Of a stretch of 64,000 nucleotides of DNA, positions 52,374-62,632 are shown piece after piece. Source of the stretch: Novosphingopyxis baekryungensis DSM 16222 (GTDB taxonomy: Bacteria > Pseudomonadota > Alphaproteobacteria > Sphingomonadales > Sphingomonadaceae); the NCBI RefSeq assembly GCF_000420305.1, contig NZ_ATUR01000007.1, forward strand, positions 1 through 64,000. The letters run 5' to 3'. Within the stretch, counting starts at the first letter, position 1; each line of letters opens with the position of its first letter. The notes beneath the pieces are model-generated. The model was not told the DNA's origin. It did no database searches and worked only from the letters and a program-made list of their open reading frames with translations. The translations under genes were made by a program, and so were the position numbers.

Positions 52374-53180
52374 ATGGACCAGCCGCCTTCCGCCATCGCC
52401 TTTCCGGCGCGCGAATATCGCTTCGATGATGCGCAGCGGCCGGACGTGCTGCGCATGGTGCCGGTGGAAGCGCCGATCTCCATCGCGGTCAACGGGCTGG
52501 GCTATGCCGTGATGATGGCCACCCCGTCCGATCTGGCCTGTTTCGCAACCGGCTTCGCCCTGTCCGAAGGGCTGGCCACGCGGGCGGACGAAATCCGTAG
52601 CGATGTCGCCGAGATCGAGGGCGGCTGGATCGTGCGGATTTCGGTGCCGCAGGACAATGCCGCGCGCATCTTGGAACGGCAGCGCGCACGCATGTCCGAA
52701 AGCAGTTGCGGTCTGTGCGGGGTGGAAAATATCGCCGCGGTTCACCGCGCGCTGCCGCAATTGCCCTCCGGCCCGCCGGTGGCGCGCGCCGCGATCGCCG
52801 CGGCCATGCATGATTTGCGCGACTGGCAACCGCTCAACCGGGAAACCGGCGCGGTGCATGCGGCGGCCTTTGCCGGCTTCGATGGCGTGATCCGCCACGC
52901 CTACGAGGATGTCGGGCGGCACAATGCGCTCGACAAGCTGATCGGGGCGCTGGCGCTGGCTGATATCGATCCGGCGGGCGGCATGGTTTTGCTGTCCTCC
53001 CGCTGCAGCTATGAGATCGTGGAGAAATGCGCCCGCGCCGGGGCGGGGTTGCTGGTCACGATCAGCGCGCCGACCAGTCTGGCGGTGGAGCGGGCGACCC
53101 TGGCCAGGCTGACCCTGGTGGCACTGGCCCGGCGCGATTCGATGCTGGTGCTGAACGATCCGTTCGATCGCCTGACATGA
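52374..53180 (+). CDS. fdhD: Formate dehydrogenase accessory sulfurtransferase
   Basis: This 268-residue protein passes sulfur to the molybdenum cofactor before insertion into formate dehydrogenase-like enzymes. The reactive cysteine pair C112 and C115 (SCGLCGVE) and the conserved 'HAYEDVGRHNALDKLIG' are present. Beside the YdeP-type gene and mobA, it probably matures the YdeP-type enzyme, or a formate dehydrogenase elsewhere. It is 10 bp ahead of mobA. Confidence 0.94.
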   Translation: MDQPPSAIAFPAREYRFDDAQRPDVLRMVPVEAPISIAVNGLGYAVMMATPSDLACFATGFALSEGLATRADEIRSDVAEIEGGWIVRISVPQDNAARILERQRARMSESSCGLCGVENIAAVHRALPQLPSGPPVARAAIAAAMHDLRDWQPLNRETGAVHAAAFAGFDGVIRHAYEDVGRHNALDKLIGALALADIDPAGGMVLLSSRCSYEIVEKCARAGAGLLVTISAPTSLAVERATLARLTLVALARRDSMLVLNDPFDRLT

Positions 53181-53190
53181 CGATAGCGCC

Positions 53191-53766
53191 ATGACCATCA
53201 TGGGCGCGGTGCTGGCGGGCGGGCGGTCCAGCCGCTTCGGATCGGACAAGGCGCTGGCGGTTCATCGGGGCAAGCGGCTGATCGACTGGGCGGTGGCCGC
53301 CTTGCAGCCCGCCTGCGCCGAGGTGGTGGTGGTCGGGCGGGAAGAGCCGCACTACCCTTGCGCCCCCGACATGCCGGCCCCCGATCTCGGCCCCCTGGGC
53401 GGGCTGGCTGGCGCGCTGACCGAAGCGGCGCGGCGCGGCCATGGCGCCATCATCTGCTGCCCGGTGGACATCATATCGTTGCCGCCCGATCTGGCGGCGC
53501 TGCTGACCCCCGGCCCGGCCTTTCTGGAAGGCCATCCCACCATCGGCTCTTGGCCCGGCAGCGCGCTTGCCCCGTTGCTGCACTTTATCGATACGGAACC
53601 GAAACGGTCCTTGCGCGGCTTTGCGGCGCATGTCGGCGCGCGGGCGGTGCATTCGCCCCATGCCATTGCCAATATCAACCGGCCCGGCGATCTGGTGGCC
53701 CTGGATGATCATCCCGCCCGGCCAGACGCCCATTCAGGCGCTCTGTCAGACAGGGACCCAACGTAA
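53191..53766 (+). CDS. mobA: Molybdenum cofactor guanylyltransferase
   Basis: This 191-residue nucleotidyltransferase attaches GMP to molybdopterin to make the bis-MGD cofactor used by DMSO-reductase-family enzymes such as the YdeP-type protein. It has 'MGAVLAGGRSSRFGSDKALA' (nucleotide-binding loop and Lys), 'LGPLGGLAGALTEA' and CCPVDI for metal binding. The C-terminus (NINRPGDLVAL) is typical of MobA. It is in line with fdhD, so the two are likely co-transcribed. Confidence 0.93.
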   Translation: MTIMGAVLAGGRSSRFGSDKALAVHRGKRLIDWAVAALQPACAEVVVVGREEPHYPCAPDMPAPDLGPLGGLAGALTEAARRGHGAIICCPVDIISLPPDLAALLTPGPAFLEGHPTIGSWPGSALAPLLHFIDTEPKRSLRGFAAHVGARAVHSPHAIANINRPGDLVALDDHPARPDAHSGALSDRDPT

Positions 53767-53853
53767 CAAACGCATAAAATAGCGGTGCCGGTCGAACTGT
53801 TCTGGGGCCTTGCGCATTGGTGGGGAAATGATCGTCCCCGAAAGAGGCCCCCC

Positions 53854-54366
53854 ATGCAGCAGACCAATCTCACCATCAACGGGCAGGAGCATGCGCTCGA
53901 TGCCGATCCGCGCACCACGCTTCTGGATGCGCTGCGCAACCATATCGGGCTGACCGGATCGAAAAAAGGCTGTGACCATGGCCAGTGCGGGGCCTGCACG
54001 GTCATCGTCAACGGGCGGCGGATCAACAGCTGCCTGACCTTGGCCTGCATGCATGATGGAGACGAGATCACCACCGTCGAGGGGCTTGGTCAGCCGGGCA
54101 ATCTGTCGCCGCTGCAATCCGCCTTTGTGGCGCATGATGGCTATCAGTGCGGCTATTGCACGCCGGGCCAGATCTGTTCCGCCACGGCCATGTTGCAGGA
54201 GGCCAAGGATGGCTGGCCGAGCAATGTGTCGGACGATCTGGCAAAGGGCCAGAAGCTGACAGACGAGGAAATCAGCGAGCGCATGAGCGGCAATATCTGC
54301 CGCTGCGCCGCCTATCCCAATATTGTCGATGCGATCCGCGAAGTCGCCGAAGGAGCCGAGGCATGA
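53854..54366 (+). CDS. paoA: Aldehyde oxidoreductase iron-sulfur subunit (PaoA-like)
   Basis: This protein of about 170 residues binds two 2Fe-2S clusters. The plant-type ferredoxin cluster is in [11 protein letters not shown] and NSC, and the second in [10 protein letters not shown] and CRC. It passes electrons from the molybdenum site to the FAD subunit. I chose ATG 53854 ([10 protein letters not shown]). Unlike E. coli PaoA there is no twin-arginine signal, and upstream codons do not supply one. The ends overlap paoB in an ATGA. Confidence 0.9.
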   Translation: MQQTNLTINGQEHALDADPRTTLLDALRNHIGLTGSKKGCDHGQCGACTVIVNGRRINSCLTLACMHDGDEITTVEGLGQPGNLSPLQSAFVAHDGYQCGYCTPGQICSATAMLQEAKDGWPSNVSDDLAKGQKLTDEEISERMSGNICRCAAYPNIVDAIREVAEGAEA

Positions 54367-55355
54367 AGCCGTTCACCTATGCCCGCGCCGCAGACACGCC
54401 TGAAGCGGTCCGCGAGGCCAGCGGCCCCTCCCATGATTTCATCGCGGGCGGCACCAATCTGCTCGATCTGATGAAGCTGGAAGTGATGGCGCCGGACAAG
54501 CTGGTCGACATCAACCGGCTGGACCTGAAGCAGATCAGCGAGACCGAAGACGGTGGCCTGCGTATCGGCGCGCTGGTGACCAACAGCGATTGCGCCGCCG
54601 ATGACCGCATCCGCCGCGATTATCCGGTGCTGTCCCGCGCCATTCTGGCCGGGGCGAGCGGTCAGCTGCGCAACAAGGCTACCACGGGCGGCAATCTGTG
54701 TCAGCGCACCCGCTGCTATTATTTCTATGACACCGCCATGCCCTGCAACAAACGCGAGCCCGGATCGGGCTGTCAGGCGATCGGCGGGGCGACCCGTTTG
54801 CACGCCATCTTCGGCGCGTCGGACCAGTGCATTGCCACCTATCCCGGCGACATGGCGGTGGCGATGAGCGCGCTGGATGCCTCGGTGGAGATCGAAGGCA
54901 AGGACGGAGCGAGCCGTACCGTGCCGGTCCGCGACTTTCATCGCCTGCCGGGCGACCGGCCGGACAAGGACAATGTGCTGGAGGATGGCGAGCTGATCAC
55001 CGCCGTCACGCTGCCCGCACCCACCGGCGGCAGGCAGAGCTATCGCAAGGTGCGTGACCGGGCCTCCTATGCTTTTGCGCTGGTGTCCGTGGCGGCAGAC
55101 ATCGGCATGGAAGATGGCAAGATCAGCCATGCTGCGCTGGCCTTTGGCGGTGTGGCGCACAAGCCCTGGCACAAGCCGGAGCTGGATGCGCTGCTGACCG
55201 GCAAGGAGCCGTCCGACGCCTTGTTCGCGGAGGCGGCGGATCTGCTGCTGGCCGAAGCCCAGGGACAGGGCGGCAATAATTTCAAGATTCTGCTTCTGCG
55301 CCGCACGTTGAGAGCCGTGCTACGCGAAGCCACCCAGATGGGAGAGACCGCATGA
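54363..55355 (+). CDS. paoB: Aldehyde oxidoreductase FAD-binding subunit (PaoB-like)
   Basis: This 330-residue subunit binds FAD through '[20 protein letters not shown]' and related glycine-rich loops. It carries an extra cysteine-rich insert '[20 protein letters not shown]' ending in GC, the extra 4Fe-4S site that sets PaoB apart from plain xanthine dehydrogenase FAD subunits. The C-terminal CO dehydrogenase-like domain follows. It overlaps both neighbours by 4 bp, which fits a coupled heterotrimer. Confidence 0.9.
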   Translation: MKPFTYARAADTPEAVREASGPSHDFIAGGTNLLDLMKLEVMAPDKLVDINRLDLKQISETEDGGLRIGALVTNSDCAADDRIRRDYPVLSRAILAGASGQLRNKATTGGNLCQRTRCYYFYDTAMPCNKREPGSGCQAIGGATRLHAIFGASDQCIATYPGDMAVAMSALDASVEIEGKDGASRTVPVRDFHRLPGDRPDKDNVLEDGELITAVTLPAPTGGRQSYRKVRDRASYAFALVSVAADIGMEDGKISHAALAFGGVAHKPWHKPELDALLTGKEPSDALFAEAADLLLAEAQGQGGNNFKILLLRRTLRAVLREATQMGETA

Positions 55356-57544
55356 CACGTCACCTCGTGATGGACGAGCCCGCCACCAAGCGCGTGCTCG
55401 ATGAGCTGCCCCAATCGCTTACCGGGAAGCCGATGGACCGGCCCGATGGCCCCGAAAAGGTCACCGGCACGGCCACCTATGCGCATGAGTGGAACTTGCC
55501 GGGCACCGTGCACGGCGTGCTGGTGCGCGCCACCGTGCCCAAGGGCAAGGTGACGGCCATCGACAAGGATGCGGTCATGAAGCTGCCCGGCGTGCTGGGC
55601 GTGTTCAACGATGAGCGTTTCCTGCGCAATCCGGCGCAGGGTACCGCCAATGAAGCGCCGATCCAGGGTCCGGACGAAATCGCCTATCTCGGTCAGCCGA
55701 TCGCCTTGGTGGTTGCCGAGACCTTCGAGCAGGCCCGCCATGGCGCCCATCGGCTGCAGATGCGCTACGATGTGGCCGCCGACGGCGTGTTCGATCCCGA
55801 AGCGACCAATGTGCCGCATGAACGCCCTGAGGACGATCAGCTCGATCAGGGCGATCTGGATGCGGCCATGAAGCAGGCGGTGTCGGTAGTCGATCAGGTC
55901 TATCGCACACCGGGCCATAACAGCGCCGCGATGGAGCCGCATTGTTCGATCGCCAGCTGGGAAGGCGACAAGCTGACCCTGCGCGGCAGCTATCAGATGC
56001 TGAATTACAATATCAACGAGCTGGCCGATTCGCTGAAGATCGATGCGGAGGATATCCGCATGCTCAGCCCGTTCGTGGGGGGCGGCTTCGGCTCCAAGCT
56101 CGGCATTTCGGCGGAGGCGGTGGCGGCGGCCATCGCGTCCAGGGAACTCGGCAAGCCCGTGGTGGTGGCGCTGAGCCGCCAACAGGTGTTCGAGACGGTC
56201 ATGCGCCGATCCGAATCGCGCCAGCACATTCGGCTGGCGGCGGACGCGGACGGCAAGCTGATCGGCCTTGGCCATGACAGCTTGGTCTCCAACCTGCCCG
56301 GCGAGGATTTCTACGAGCCGGTGATGCAGGCGACCCATTTCATCTACACCGGGGAGAACCGGCGGATGAACATGGAAGTGGCCCGCGTGAACCGCATCTG
56401 CGCCGGCTCCGTCCGCGCGCCCGGTGAGGCGATCGGCATGGTGGCGCTGGAAAATGCGATGGACGAGCTGGCCGATATCAGCGGCATCGATCCGGTCGAG
56501 CTGCGCAAGCGCAACATTCCGGAGATGCATCCCGAAACGGGCCAGGGCTATAGTTCACGCCCGTTCGCGGAGGCGCTGGACGAAGGCGCCCGCCGCTTCG
56601 GCTGGGACAAGCGCAACGCCAAGCCGGCGCAGACGCGCGATGGCGAATGGTGGATCGGCATGGGCATGGCCTCGGCAGCCCGCGTCAACATGCTGAAGGA
56701 AGCCAAGGCGCGCGTGACGCTGAACGCCGATGGCACCGCCACGGTGGAAACCGACATGTCGGACCCCGGCACGGGCACCTATGCCATCCTGACGCAGATC
56801 GCCGCGGACATGCTGGGTCTGCCCGGCGACAAGGTGGAAACCGTGCTGGGCGATAGCGATTTGCCCAAGGGTTCCGGCTCGGGCGGCAGCTTCGGGGCAT
56901 CGTCCAGCGGCAGCGCCGTGTTCCTGGCCTGCCAGGATATCCGCACGCAGCTGGCGCAGAAGATGGGCATGGACGAGGACGATCTGAAACTGGACGGCGG
57001 CAAGGCTGGCGACATGGCCCTGGCCGATGCGCTGGCCGGAGACGCGATCGTCGGCAATGGCCATATCGAACCGGGCGAGACCTCCAAGGACAAGCGGCAG
57101 GCCACCTATGGCAGTTATTTTGCCGAGGTTGGCGTGAATGCCGTGACCGGTGAAACCCGCGTGCGCCGCCTGACCGCGGTGTTCGGTGCGGGCCGTATCC
57201 TGAACGAGAAGACCGCCACCAGCCAATGCTATGGGGGTTGTATCTGGGGCATCGGCATGGCGCTGCACGAGGAGCTGCTGTTCGATACGCGTGACGGGCA
57301 CCTCGTCAATCATGACCTGGCCGAATATCATGTGCCGGTGAACCTGGATGTGCCGCAGATCGACGTGCATCTGCTGGAAGAGCGTGACGACTGGGCCAGC
57401 CCGATCCAGGCCAAGGGCATCGGCGAGCTGGGCCTGTGCGGCGCGGCGGCAGCGGTGACCAACGCCATCTACAACGCCACCGGCGTGCGCGTGCGCGAAT
57501 ATCCGGTAACGCTGGACAAATTGCTGGATCAGCTGCCGGAATAA
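55352..57544 (+). CDS. paoC: Aldehyde oxidoreductase molybdenum subunit (PaoC-like)
   Basis: This 730-residue xanthine oxidase-family catalytic subunit oxidises aldehydes at a molybdenum centre, probably with the MCD (cytosine) cofactor. It has '[20 protein letters not shown]', '[20 protein letters not shown]', cofactor loops such as [16 protein letters not shown] and the active-site Glu in [12 protein letters not shown]. It is the last gene of paoABC. The mocA- and xdhC-like genes converge on it from the right and probably supply and insert its cofactor. Confidence 0.92.
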   Translation: MTRHLVMDEPATKRVLDELPQSLTGKPMDRPDGPEKVTGTATYAHEWNLPGTVHGVLVRATVPKGKVTAIDKDAVMKLPGVLGVFNDERFLRNPAQGTANEAPIQGPDEIAYLGQPIALVVAETFEQARHGAHRLQMRYDVAADGVFDPEATNVPHERPEDDQLDQGDLDAAMKQAVSVVDQVYRTPGHNSAAMEPHCSIASWEGDKLTLRGSYQMLNYNINELADSLKIDAEDIRMLSPFVGGGFGSKLGISAEAVAAAIASRELGKPVVVALSRQQVFETVMRRSESRQHIRLAADADGKLIGLGHDSLVSNLPGEDFYEPVMQATHFIYTGENRRMNMEVARVNRICAGSVRAPGEAIGMVALENAMDELADISGIDPVELRKRNIPEMHPETGQGYSSRPFAEALDEGARRFGWDKRNAKPAQTRDGEWWIGMGMASAARVNMLKEAKARVTLNADGTATVETDMSDPGTGTYAILTQIAADMLGLPGDKVETVLGDSDLPKGSGSGGSFGASSSGSAVFLACQDIRTQLAQKMGMDEDDLKLDGGKAGDMALADALAGDAIVGNGHIEPGETSKDKRQATYGSYFAEVGVNAVTGETRVRRLTAVFGAGRILNEKTATSQCYGGCIWGIGMALHEELLFDTRDGHLVNHDLAEYHVPVNLDVPQIDVHLLEERDDWASPIQAKGIGELGLCGAAAAVTNAIYNATGVRVREYPVTLDKLLDQLPE

Positions 57545-57602
57545 GCCGCAGTCGATAGGGCGCGCACGGCATTCTCGCCATGACGGGGGTGCCGTGCGGG
57601 CG

Positions 57603-58169
57603 TCAGCTCAGATCGGATGGCCGGTCGATATCGCGCAGCTGCGCCGGTTCGACCGGCACCGACACCGCGTCGCGGCCCGCCAGATAGGCATTGGCCCCGC
57701 GATCCCCGGTGATCGCCAGCAAGGCATCGAAACAGCCGCGTCCGAAGATCGAGGGCGCGCCATCGCTGCCATCGGGATAGCGCGTCGCAGTGATGGCCGC
57801 TGCGTCCCCGCCATGCGCAGCGGTGAGCGCTGCGAGCGTATCGGCGGTGAGAAACGGCATATCCGCCAGCGCTATCAGCAGCGCATCGGCGCCGACATCC
57901 TGGGCAAAGCCGACGGCGCAATGCAGCGAACTAGCCATGCCCGTGCCGGACAAGGGATTGCGCAGCAAGGATGCGCCGGTTTCCTGCGCGAACAGCGGCA
58001 CCTGTTCCGGCACCACGATGGCCGCGGCGCGCCAGGGCTGATCGCCCAGCGCCCCCCAGGCCCGTGCCCCCACGCGCGCGCCGTCCAGCATCGCATCCAG
58101 CTTGCCGCCGCCGAAACGGCTGCCTGCGCCGGCTGCCAGCAACACTGCGGCGATACGGTCAGTCTTCAT
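57603..58169 (-). CDS. mocA: Molybdenum cofactor cytidylyltransferase (MocA-like)
   Basis: This protein of about 188 residues has the nucleotidyltransferase loop 'AAVLLAAGAGSRFGGGKLDA', ADMPFLTA for metal binding, and a GTGMASSLHCAV segment typical of MocA. It makes the MCD cofactor used by xanthine oxidase-family enzymes, and so fits paoABC next to it. I chose ATG 58169 (MKTDRIAAV), which overlaps the xdhC-like stop; ATG 58184 is the alternative. Confidence 0.88.
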   Translation of the reverse strand: MKTDRIAAVLLAAGAGSRFGGGKLDAMLDGARVGARAWGALGDQPWRAAAIVVPEQVPLFAQETGASLLRNPLSGTGMASSLHCAVGFAQDVGADALLIALADMPFLTADTLAALTAAHGGDAAAITATRYPDGSDGAPSIFGRGCFDALLAITGDRGANAYLAGRDAVSVPVEPAQLRDIDRPSDLS

Positions 58170-59100
58170 GCGCAAAGGCTTCATAGACGGCGACGATCTG
58201 GGAAAGCGCGGACAGCGCCAGCACCATCGGATCGCGCGCCCGGTCGATCAGGCCGACTGGGCTGCGCACGCGGGCGATGGCGGTCTCATCAAAACCCAGT
58301 TGTTCCAACATCGCGCCGCGCGCCGCGCGTGCCTGCGCGCCGCCCTGCGCGCCGATGAAACAGGCCCGCGTGCTCAGCGCCCAGGGGATCAGATCGCGCT
58401 CCCATTCATGATCGTGAAACAGCAGCAGCACCGCCGTCCATGGATCGACCGCGATATCCCGCGGCGCGCGGCCCAGCGCCAGCGATCCGCCCTGCGATCC
58501 TTGCGGTCGGTGCGATTCGACCGGCAGCCCCATCGCACCGCCCAGTTGCTCTGCCGCATCCATTTCCGGTCCGGCCCCGAGCAGCAGCAGGCGCAGCGGC
58601 GGCGCATAGCGGCGGTAGAACTGCCCGCCATCGGTACCGCTAGGCCTGCGCGCGTCTCCCATGGTCATGGCACTGCCATCCAGCGGCCAGGCCAGCGCCG
58701 CCGGTTCGCGCCGGTCCAGCGCCTGTACGGCCTGAGCCAGCAGCGCGCGGTCCGGCGCGGCGTCCACCAGCACATCCAGCCCGCCGCCGCAGGGCAGGCG
58801 AAAATCGATATTGGGCGATCCGGTGCCATAGCGCAGCACCTCGCGCGGCGTGTCTGCCGTTGCCAGCCGCGCCGCATCCGCCGCCAGCGCCGCTTCCAGA
58901 CAGCCATCGGCCAGATCGCCGGCAAAGCTGCCATCGGCGCGGATCGCCAGCTGTGCGCCGGTGCGCCGTGAGAAACTGCCGTCGATATGCGTCACGGTGC
59001 AAAGCGCTGTCGGCTTCTGCGCCGCCACGCCATCGGCAGCCGCCCGCAAGGCGGCATCGTCGCGCCAGCGCGCGGGTTCGGTCAGGGTAAAACTGTTCAT
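58159..59100 (-). CDS. paoD: XdhC/PaoD-family molybdenum cofactor insertion protein
   Basis: This 313-residue protein has the XdhC N-terminal domain ('ALCTVTHIDGSFSRRTGAQL', DLADGCLEAAL) and a C-terminal Rossmann domain (RLLLLGAGPEMDAAEQLG). XdhC and PaoD proteins bind the matured cofactor, guide its sulfuration and hand it to the apo-enzyme. The gene is followed by mocA with overlapping ends, and both converge on paoC, which fits the paoABCD set. The symbol is by analogy. Confidence 0.88.
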   Translation of the reverse strand: MNSFTLTEPARWRDDAALRAAADGVAAQKPTALCTVTHIDGSFSRRTGAQLAIRADGSFAGDLADGCLEAALAADAARLATADTPREVLRYGTGSPNIDFRLPCGGGLDVLVDAAPDRALLAQAVQALDRREPAALAWPLDGSAMTMGDARRPSGTDGGQFYRRYAPPLRLLLLGAGPEMDAAEQLGGAMGLPVESHRPQGSQGGSLALGRAPRDIAVDPWTAVLLLFHDHEWERDLIPWALSTRACFIGAQGGAQARAARGAMLEQLGFDETAIARVRSPVGLIDRARDPMVLALSALSQIVAVYEAFAHED

Positions 59101-59207
59101 GAGCTGCGTGTAACGTGGCGCGCGGCGGTTCGCTCCACAAGACGGTTATGGCCGCCGATATCTAAAATCGGTTGATCCGCATGCCGCTTTCGGGTGAAGC
59201 GTCGTCC

Positions 59208-60530
59208 ATGAAAATGTCCCGATTTCTCGTGCCGACGCTGAAGGAAGCCCCTTCCGATGCCGTCGCCGTCTCGCACCAGCTGGCCCTTCGCGCTGGGCTG
59301 ATCCGTCAGGAGGCCGCTGGCATCTTCAGCTGGCTGCCGCTGGGCATCCGCGTGCTGAAAAAGATCGAGCAGATCGTGCGTGAAGAAATGGACCGGGCTG
59401 GCGCGGTCGAGGTGCTGCTGCCCACTGTGCAGCGCGCGGATTTGTGGCGCAAATCCGGCCGTTATGAGGATTATGGCGCGGAAATGCTGCGCATCAAGGA
59501 CCGGCATGAGCGCGATTTTCTGTTCGGGCCCACGGCCGAGGAGGTGATGACCGAGCTCGTCGGCGCGCATGTGAACAGCTATGCGCAGCTGCCGCTCATC
59601 CTTTACAATATCCAGTGGAAATTCCGCGACGAGGTGCGCCCGCGCTTCGGCGTGTTGCGCAGCCGCGAATTTCTGATGAAGGACGCCTATAGCTTCGATG
59701 TGGACGAGGCGAGCGCGCGGCACAGCTATAACCGCATGTTCATGGCCTATCTCAATATCTTTGCGCGGCTGGGCCTGTCCGTGCTGCCTGTGCGCGCCGA
59801 TCCCGGCCCGATCGGCGGCGATCTGAGCCATGAATTCATGCTGCTGGCGAAAACCGGCGAATCGATGGTTTATGCCGATGACCGCGCGCTAGGCCTGCCC
59901 GCGCCGGGCACCCCGCCGGAAGACCCGCAAGCCCTGCAGGCGCTGGTCGATGAACGGCTGTCCGTTTATGCAGCGAGCGACGAGCTGCACGATGTGGCGG
60001 AATATGAATCGCGCGTCGAGGAAAGCCACCGGATGGAGGCGCGCGGCGTCGAGGTGGGTCATATCTTCTTCTTCGGCGACAAATATTCGCAGTCGATGGA
60101 CGTGAAGCTGGACGGGCCGGACGGCGCGCAGATCGCCATGCAGAGCGGCAGCTATGGCGTGGGCGTGTCGCGCCTGGTCGCCGCGATTATCGAGGCCAGC
60201 CATGACGACAAGGGCATCGTCTGGCCCGCCGCCGTCGCGCCGTTCGATATCGGCATCATCAATCTGGCGCCGGACAAGGATGATGTCACCCTGCTGGCGG
60301 ACACGCTCTACAATGCGTTGCAGGCCGCCGGAAAGCAGTGCCTTCTGGATGATCGCAAGATCCGCGCGGGCGGCAAGTTCGCCGATATGGACCTGATCGG
60401 TCTGCCGAAACAGGTGGTGATCGGCCCGCGCTCGGTCGCCTCGGGTCAGCTGGAGTTGAAGGACCGGGCAAGCGGCGAGACGCACAATCTCTCGCTGGAC
60501 GATGTGGTCGCCGCATTGACGCAAGACTGA
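59208..60530 (+). CDS. proS: Proline-tRNA ligase, short form
   Basis: This class II synthetase of about 440 residues charges tRNA-Pro. Motif regions are clear: '[19 protein letters not shown]'-like N-terminus, the motif 2 region '[20 protein letters not shown]' and motif 3 '[20 protein letters not shown]', then an anticodon-binding domain. The editing insert found in E. coli ProRS is absent, as in the alphaproteobacterial short form. I chose ATG 59208 ([15 protein letters not shown]), where homology starts; several upstream in-frame codons are open. Confidence 0.95.
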   Translation: MKMSRFLVPTLKEAPSDAVAVSHQLALRAGLIRQEAAGIFSWLPLGIRVLKKIEQIVREEMDRAGAVEVLLPTVQRADLWRKSGRYEDYGAEMLRIKDRHERDFLFGPTAEEVMTELVGAHVNSYAQLPLILYNIQWKFRDEVRPRFGVLRSREFLMKDAYSFDVDEASARHSYNRMFMAYLNIFARLGLSVLPVRADPGPIGGDLSHEFMLLAKTGESMVYADDRALGLPAPGTPPEDPQALQALVDERLSVYAASDELHDVAEYESRVEESHRMEARGVEVGHIFFFGDKYSQSMDVKLDGPDGAQIAMQSGSYGVGVSRLVAAIIEASHDDKGIVWPAAVAPFDIGIINLAPDKDDVTLLADTLYNALQAAGKQCLLDDRKIRAGGKFADMDLIGLPKQVVIGPRSVASGQLELKDRASGETHNLSLDDVVAALTQD

Positions 60531-60537
60531 GGCGGCC

Positions 60538-62316
60538 ATGCTGCCGCCCACCGGCCAGCCCTTCGTCCTGCTGGACGATGCGCGGCCGGGCGGGGCAGCG
60601 CCGCGCCTGTATCGCGATCCGGTGCGCGTGCTGCGCGCGGACGATCCTGCCGAATTGCCGCGCCTTCTCGGCGCGCTGAAATCCGCGCAGCGTGATGGGC
60701 TGCATGCGGCGGGCTATCTCAGCTATGAGGCGGGGCTGGCGCTGGAACCGGCGCTGGCCGGCCGCATGCCGGCCGATCGCGCCGCGCCTCTGGCCTGGTT
60801 TGGCCTGTTCGCGCGGCATGAGCCGTTCGATCTGGCCGCGCTGCCCGATCCGCGCGGGGCCTGGCTTGGCCCATGGACGCCGGACATCGGCCGCGCCGAC
60901 TATGACGCCGCCTTCGCCAGGGCCGCCGCGCTGATCGAGGCGGGGGATATCTATCAGGTCAATCTCACCTTTCGCAGCCGGGCCGGGTTCGCGGGCGATC
61001 CGCGCGCGCTGTTCGCGGCGCTGCGCCAGCGCGCGCGCGCCGGTTATGGCGCGCTGGTGCATGACGGGGCGGATTGGCTGCTCAGCCTCTCGCCCGAGCT
61101 GTTCTTTTCACTGAAGGGCGACGGCGTGCGGGTGAAGCCGATGAAGGGCACCGCCACGCGGCTGGCCGATCGGCAGGCCGACGCGCGCGAAGCCGCCGCT
61201 TTGGCCGCAGACCCCAAGCAGCGCGCCGAAAATCTGATGATCGTCGATCTGTTGCGCAACGATCTGTCGCGCGTCTGCACGCCGGGCAGCGTGGTCAGCG
61301 GGCCGTTGTTCGCGGTGGAGAGCTACCCCACCGTGCACCAGATGGTCAGCAGTGTGCAGGGCACCCTGGCTGGCGGGCAGGATGCGGTGGACCTGCTGTC
61401 CGCCCTGTTTCCCTGCGGATCGATCACCGGCGCGCCCAAGATCCGCGCGATGGAGGTGATCGGCGATCTGGAGGCCAGCGCGCGCGGCCCCTATTGCGGC
61501 GCGATCGGCCGGATCGACGCCAATGGAGACGCCGCGTTCAATGTCGCGATCAGGACTTTGCACTTGCCAGCGGGGGCCGCGTCCGTTTCACTGCCGGGGT
61601 CGGTCCATATGGGCCTGGGCTCCGGCGTGGTGGCGGACAGCGTGGCCGCGTCCGAATGGGCCGAATGTCTGGCCAAGGGGGATTTCGCACGCGTGGACAG
61701 CAGCTTTGACCTGATCGAGACCATGGCGTTCGATCCGCGCACGGGCCTGCTGCGGATCGAGCTTCATCTGCAACGGCTGAAAGACAGCGCGCAGGCGCTG
61801 GGCTTTGCATGCGATCGGCACCAGCTGCGCAACGATCTGCATGCCGCTACCTTTCACCTTGCCGGCCCATCCAGAGTGCGCCTGATGCTCTCGCGCAGCG
61901 GCCATAGCGCCATCGAAATCCGCCCGGCGCCGCTGCATCCGGCGGCAGGCTGGACGGTCGCCATCACGCCGCTGCCGGTTGGCCCGGCGGATGTGCGGCT
62001 GGCCCACAAGACCAGCGATCGCGATTTCTACGATGCCGCCCGGCGTGCCCATGCGCCCTGCGATGAGGTGCTGTTCACCGATGCCGAGGGTTTCCTGACC
62101 GAGGGCAGCTACACCAATATCTTCCTGCCGCGCGATGGCCGCTATCTCACCCCGCCGCTGCGCCGCGGCCTGCTGCCCGGTGTGCTGCGCGCCGAGCTGG
62201 TGGCACAGGGGCAGGCGGTGGAAAGCGATCTTCGCACTGGCGATCTGGCCGACGGTTTCCTATGTGGCAACAGCTTGCGCGGGCTGGTTTCGGCCAGGCT
62301 CGCCCAGGTTCCTTAA
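60538..62316 (+). CDS. pabBC: Bifunctional aminodeoxychorismate synthase component I / ADC lyase (PabB-PabC fusion)
   Basis: This 592-residue fusion makes p-aminobenzoate for folate. The PabB part (about 1-390) carries 'EAGDIYQVNLTFRSRAGF' and 'FPCGSITGAPKIRAMEVIGD'. The PabC part (about 395-592) is a class IV PLP lyase with the Schiff-base Lys in LAHKTSDRDFYD and 'EVLFTDAEGFLTEGSYTNIF'. No separate pabA is seen here. It starts 7 bp after proS, so the two may be co-transcribed. Confidence 0.93.
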   Translation: MLPPTGQPFVLLDDARPGGAAPRLYRDPVRVLRADDPAELPRLLGALKSAQRDGLHAAGYLSYEAGLALEPALAGRMPADRAAPLAWFGLFARHEPFDLAALPDPRGAWLGPWTPDIGRADYDAAFARAAALIEAGDIYQVNLTFRSRAGFAGDPRALFAALRQRARAGYGALVHDGADWLLSLSPELFFSLKGDGVRVKPMKGTATRLADRQADAREAAALAADPKQRAENLMIVDLLRNDLSRVCTPGSVVSGPLFAVESYPTVHQMVSSVQGTLAGGQDAVDLLSALFPCGSITGAPKIRAMEVIGDLEASARGPYCGAIGRIDANGDAAFNVAIRTLHLPAGAASVSLPGSVHMGLGSGVVADSVAASEWAECLAKGDFARVDSSFDLIETMAFDPRTGLLRIELHLQRLKDSAQALGFACDRHQLRNDLHAATFHLAGPSRVRLMLSRSGHSAIEIRPAPLHPAAGWTVAITPLPVGPADVRLAHKTSDRDFYDAARRAHAPCDEVLFTDAEGFLTEGSYTNIFLPRDGRYLTPPLRRGLLPGVLRAELVAQGQAVESDLRTGDLADGFLCGNSLRGLVSARLAQVP

Positions 62317-62374
62317 CCGGACAATATCCCGCCGTTCACGATGCGCTAAGTCCGTTGCACTATATAGGTGTTTC

Positions 62375-62400
62375 GGGCGGCGGATATTTTTCGCCGCGCG
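62375..62400 (+). other. Small GC-rich hairpin between pabBC and the small membrane gene
   Basis: GCGGCG (62377-62382) and CGCCGC (62392-62397) form a 6-bp stem around gatattttt. The T run is in the loop, not after the stem, so it is not a standard terminator. It may be a weak terminator or leader structure. Confidence 0.35.
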
Positions 62401-62425
62401 GGACGTTAGATAGACAAGAACAATA

Positions 62426-62632
62426 ATGATGGACCCGGTGAAGACAGACACGGGCCATAACAAGAAGGCCTCTCCCATGCTGAAAATCAAGCGCATGATC
62501 CGTTCCGACCTTTTCTGGAGCCTGACTGGCGGTTTTGCCATCGGTGCCATCGCGGTCGTCAGCCTGGTGGAGCCGGAAACCGACTATAGCAGCATGGCGC
62601 AGGCGCCGGTCGAAATGGTCGATCAGATATAA
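62426..62632 (+). CDS. Small single-pass membrane protein ahead of msrA
   Basis: This protein of up to 68 residues has one hydrophobic segment (FWSLTGGFAIGAIAVVSLV) preceded by basic residues (KIKRMIRSD). That suggests a single membrane helix with a short tail (EPETDYSSMAQ...). ATG 62426 or an in-frame ATG at 62477, preceded by AAGGCC, could be the start. Its TAA overlaps the msrA ATG, so the two are translationally coupled. I know no function. Confidence 0.65.
   Translation: MMDPVKTDTGHNKKASPMLKIKRMIRSDLFWSLTGGFAIGAIAVVSLVEPETDYSSMAQAPVEMVDQI

Noticed and set aside
51153-53249. Long minus-strand frame opposite the catalase-like and fdhD genes
   Set aside because: It spans two well-recognised plus-strand genes and shows only low-complexity His/Arg/Gly composition.
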